From assembly GCA_937915285.1 (NCBI GenBank), contig CALDNG010000052.1:1-6724 (forward strand): DNA of 6,724 nt, written 5' to 3'. The position numbers were made by a program, and so were the translations under genes. Positions within the stretch are counted from its first letter, which is position 1. Every line of letters begins with the position of its first letter. Shown in pieces: positions 6,529 through 6,724 of this stretch. A model generated the notes under the pieces. It was not told the DNA's origin. It ran no database searches and saw only the letters and a list, made by a program, of their open reading frames with translations. The stretch comes from an uncultured Desulfomonile sp. (lineage in GTDB: Bacteria > Desulfobacterota > Desulfomonilia > Desulfomonilales > Desulfomonilaceae).

Positions 6529-6558
6529 TTGACGAATTCGGCGAAACCGTAATATATT
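6529..6558 (+). promoter_or_regulatory. Predicted rightward sigma70-type promoter
   Basis: TTGACG (6529-6534, 5/6 match) and TATATT (6553-6558, 5/6 match) with an 18-nt spacer. It is the best promoter match on the plus strand and faces away from the MoxR gene. The presumed target gene lies beyond the right edge. Confidence 0.45.
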
Positions 6559-6606
6559 GACAAAAAAAATCAGCGCCCAACGGCTTGGCCCAGAAACTTT
6601 TTTAGC

Positions 6607-6636
6607 TTGACAAAAAGAAACACGGACAGATATCTT
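6607..6636 (+). promoter_or_regulatory. Second predicted rightward sigma70-type promoter
   Basis: A perfect -35 TTGACA (6607-6612) followed after 18 nt by TATCTT (6631-6636, 4/6 match). It lies 78 nt downstream of the first rightward promoter. A further TTGACA at 6699-6704 would have its -10 at or beyond the window edge. Confidence 0.38.
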
Positions 6637-6724
6637 AGGGCGCAAAACGTTCGGGTAAAAAGCAAATATTCAATAGTATTAAAAGGCTAAAAAAAGGGTT
6701 GACAACAAGAGGTATTTTTGTAAT

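Larger units (their letters stand above)
6211..6724. other. Long non-coding region, probably a divergent control region
   Basis: About 510 nt with no convincing gene. Only tiny frames occur: 25 codons on plus at 6442-6519 and 27 codons on minus at 6338-6421, both without a good ribosome binding site. It is AT-rich at both ends with a GC-rich core (about 6440-6495) that contains several short inverted repeats. Minus-strand signals lead to the MoxR gene. Plus-strand TTGAC-type boxes at 6529, 6557, 6607 and 6699 suggest a divergently transcribed gene beyond the right edge. Confidence 0.6.

Overview
The window looks like a stretch of chromosome from a Gram-negative bacterium, most likely a deltaproteobacterium in the broad sense (Desulfobacterota). 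That placement is inference. It rests on moderate GC content, AGGAGG-type ribosome binding sites with some TTG starts, a UB2H-like, PBP1b-type class A penicillin-binding protein, a single-domain LUD protein with a C-terminal cysteine cluster, and a MoxR/CoxE-like pair. All five complete genes and one partial gene lie on the minus strand, so the window reads biologically from right to left. No tRNA, rRNA, CRISPR array or mobile element was seen.

Right end (about 6211-6724): a non-coding stretch with several inverted repeats. One promoter-like element points left toward the MoxR gene. At least two sigma70-like promoters point right, out of the window. The layout is that of a divergent control region.

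Next come a MoxR-family AAA+ ATPase (5345-6193, start revised downstream to a well-placed ribosome binding site) and, 20 nt later, a CoxE-like protein with a VWA domain (4131-5324). Such pairs usually act together as a chaperone or remodelling machine with an ATP-driven motor and a metal-binding adaptor. A 193-nt gap with a plausible promoter separates them from the next gene.

That gene (1793-3937) encodes a membrane-anchored class A PBP-like protein. Its glycosyltransferase (GT51) motifs are all present, but the transpeptidase half has lost the SxxK, SxN and KTG motifs. It therefore looks like a peptidoglycan polymerase carrying a dead transpeptidase domain. This is the most notable observation in the window.

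The left part holds a LUD-domain protein (1079-1720, probable TTG start), a GHMP-family small-molecule/sugar kinase overlapping or abutting its end (67-1089), and the first 14 codons of a further gene (1-43). These three are spaced as one operon. Nothing in the sequence directly ties the three blocks into a single pathway; shared envelope biology is a guess.
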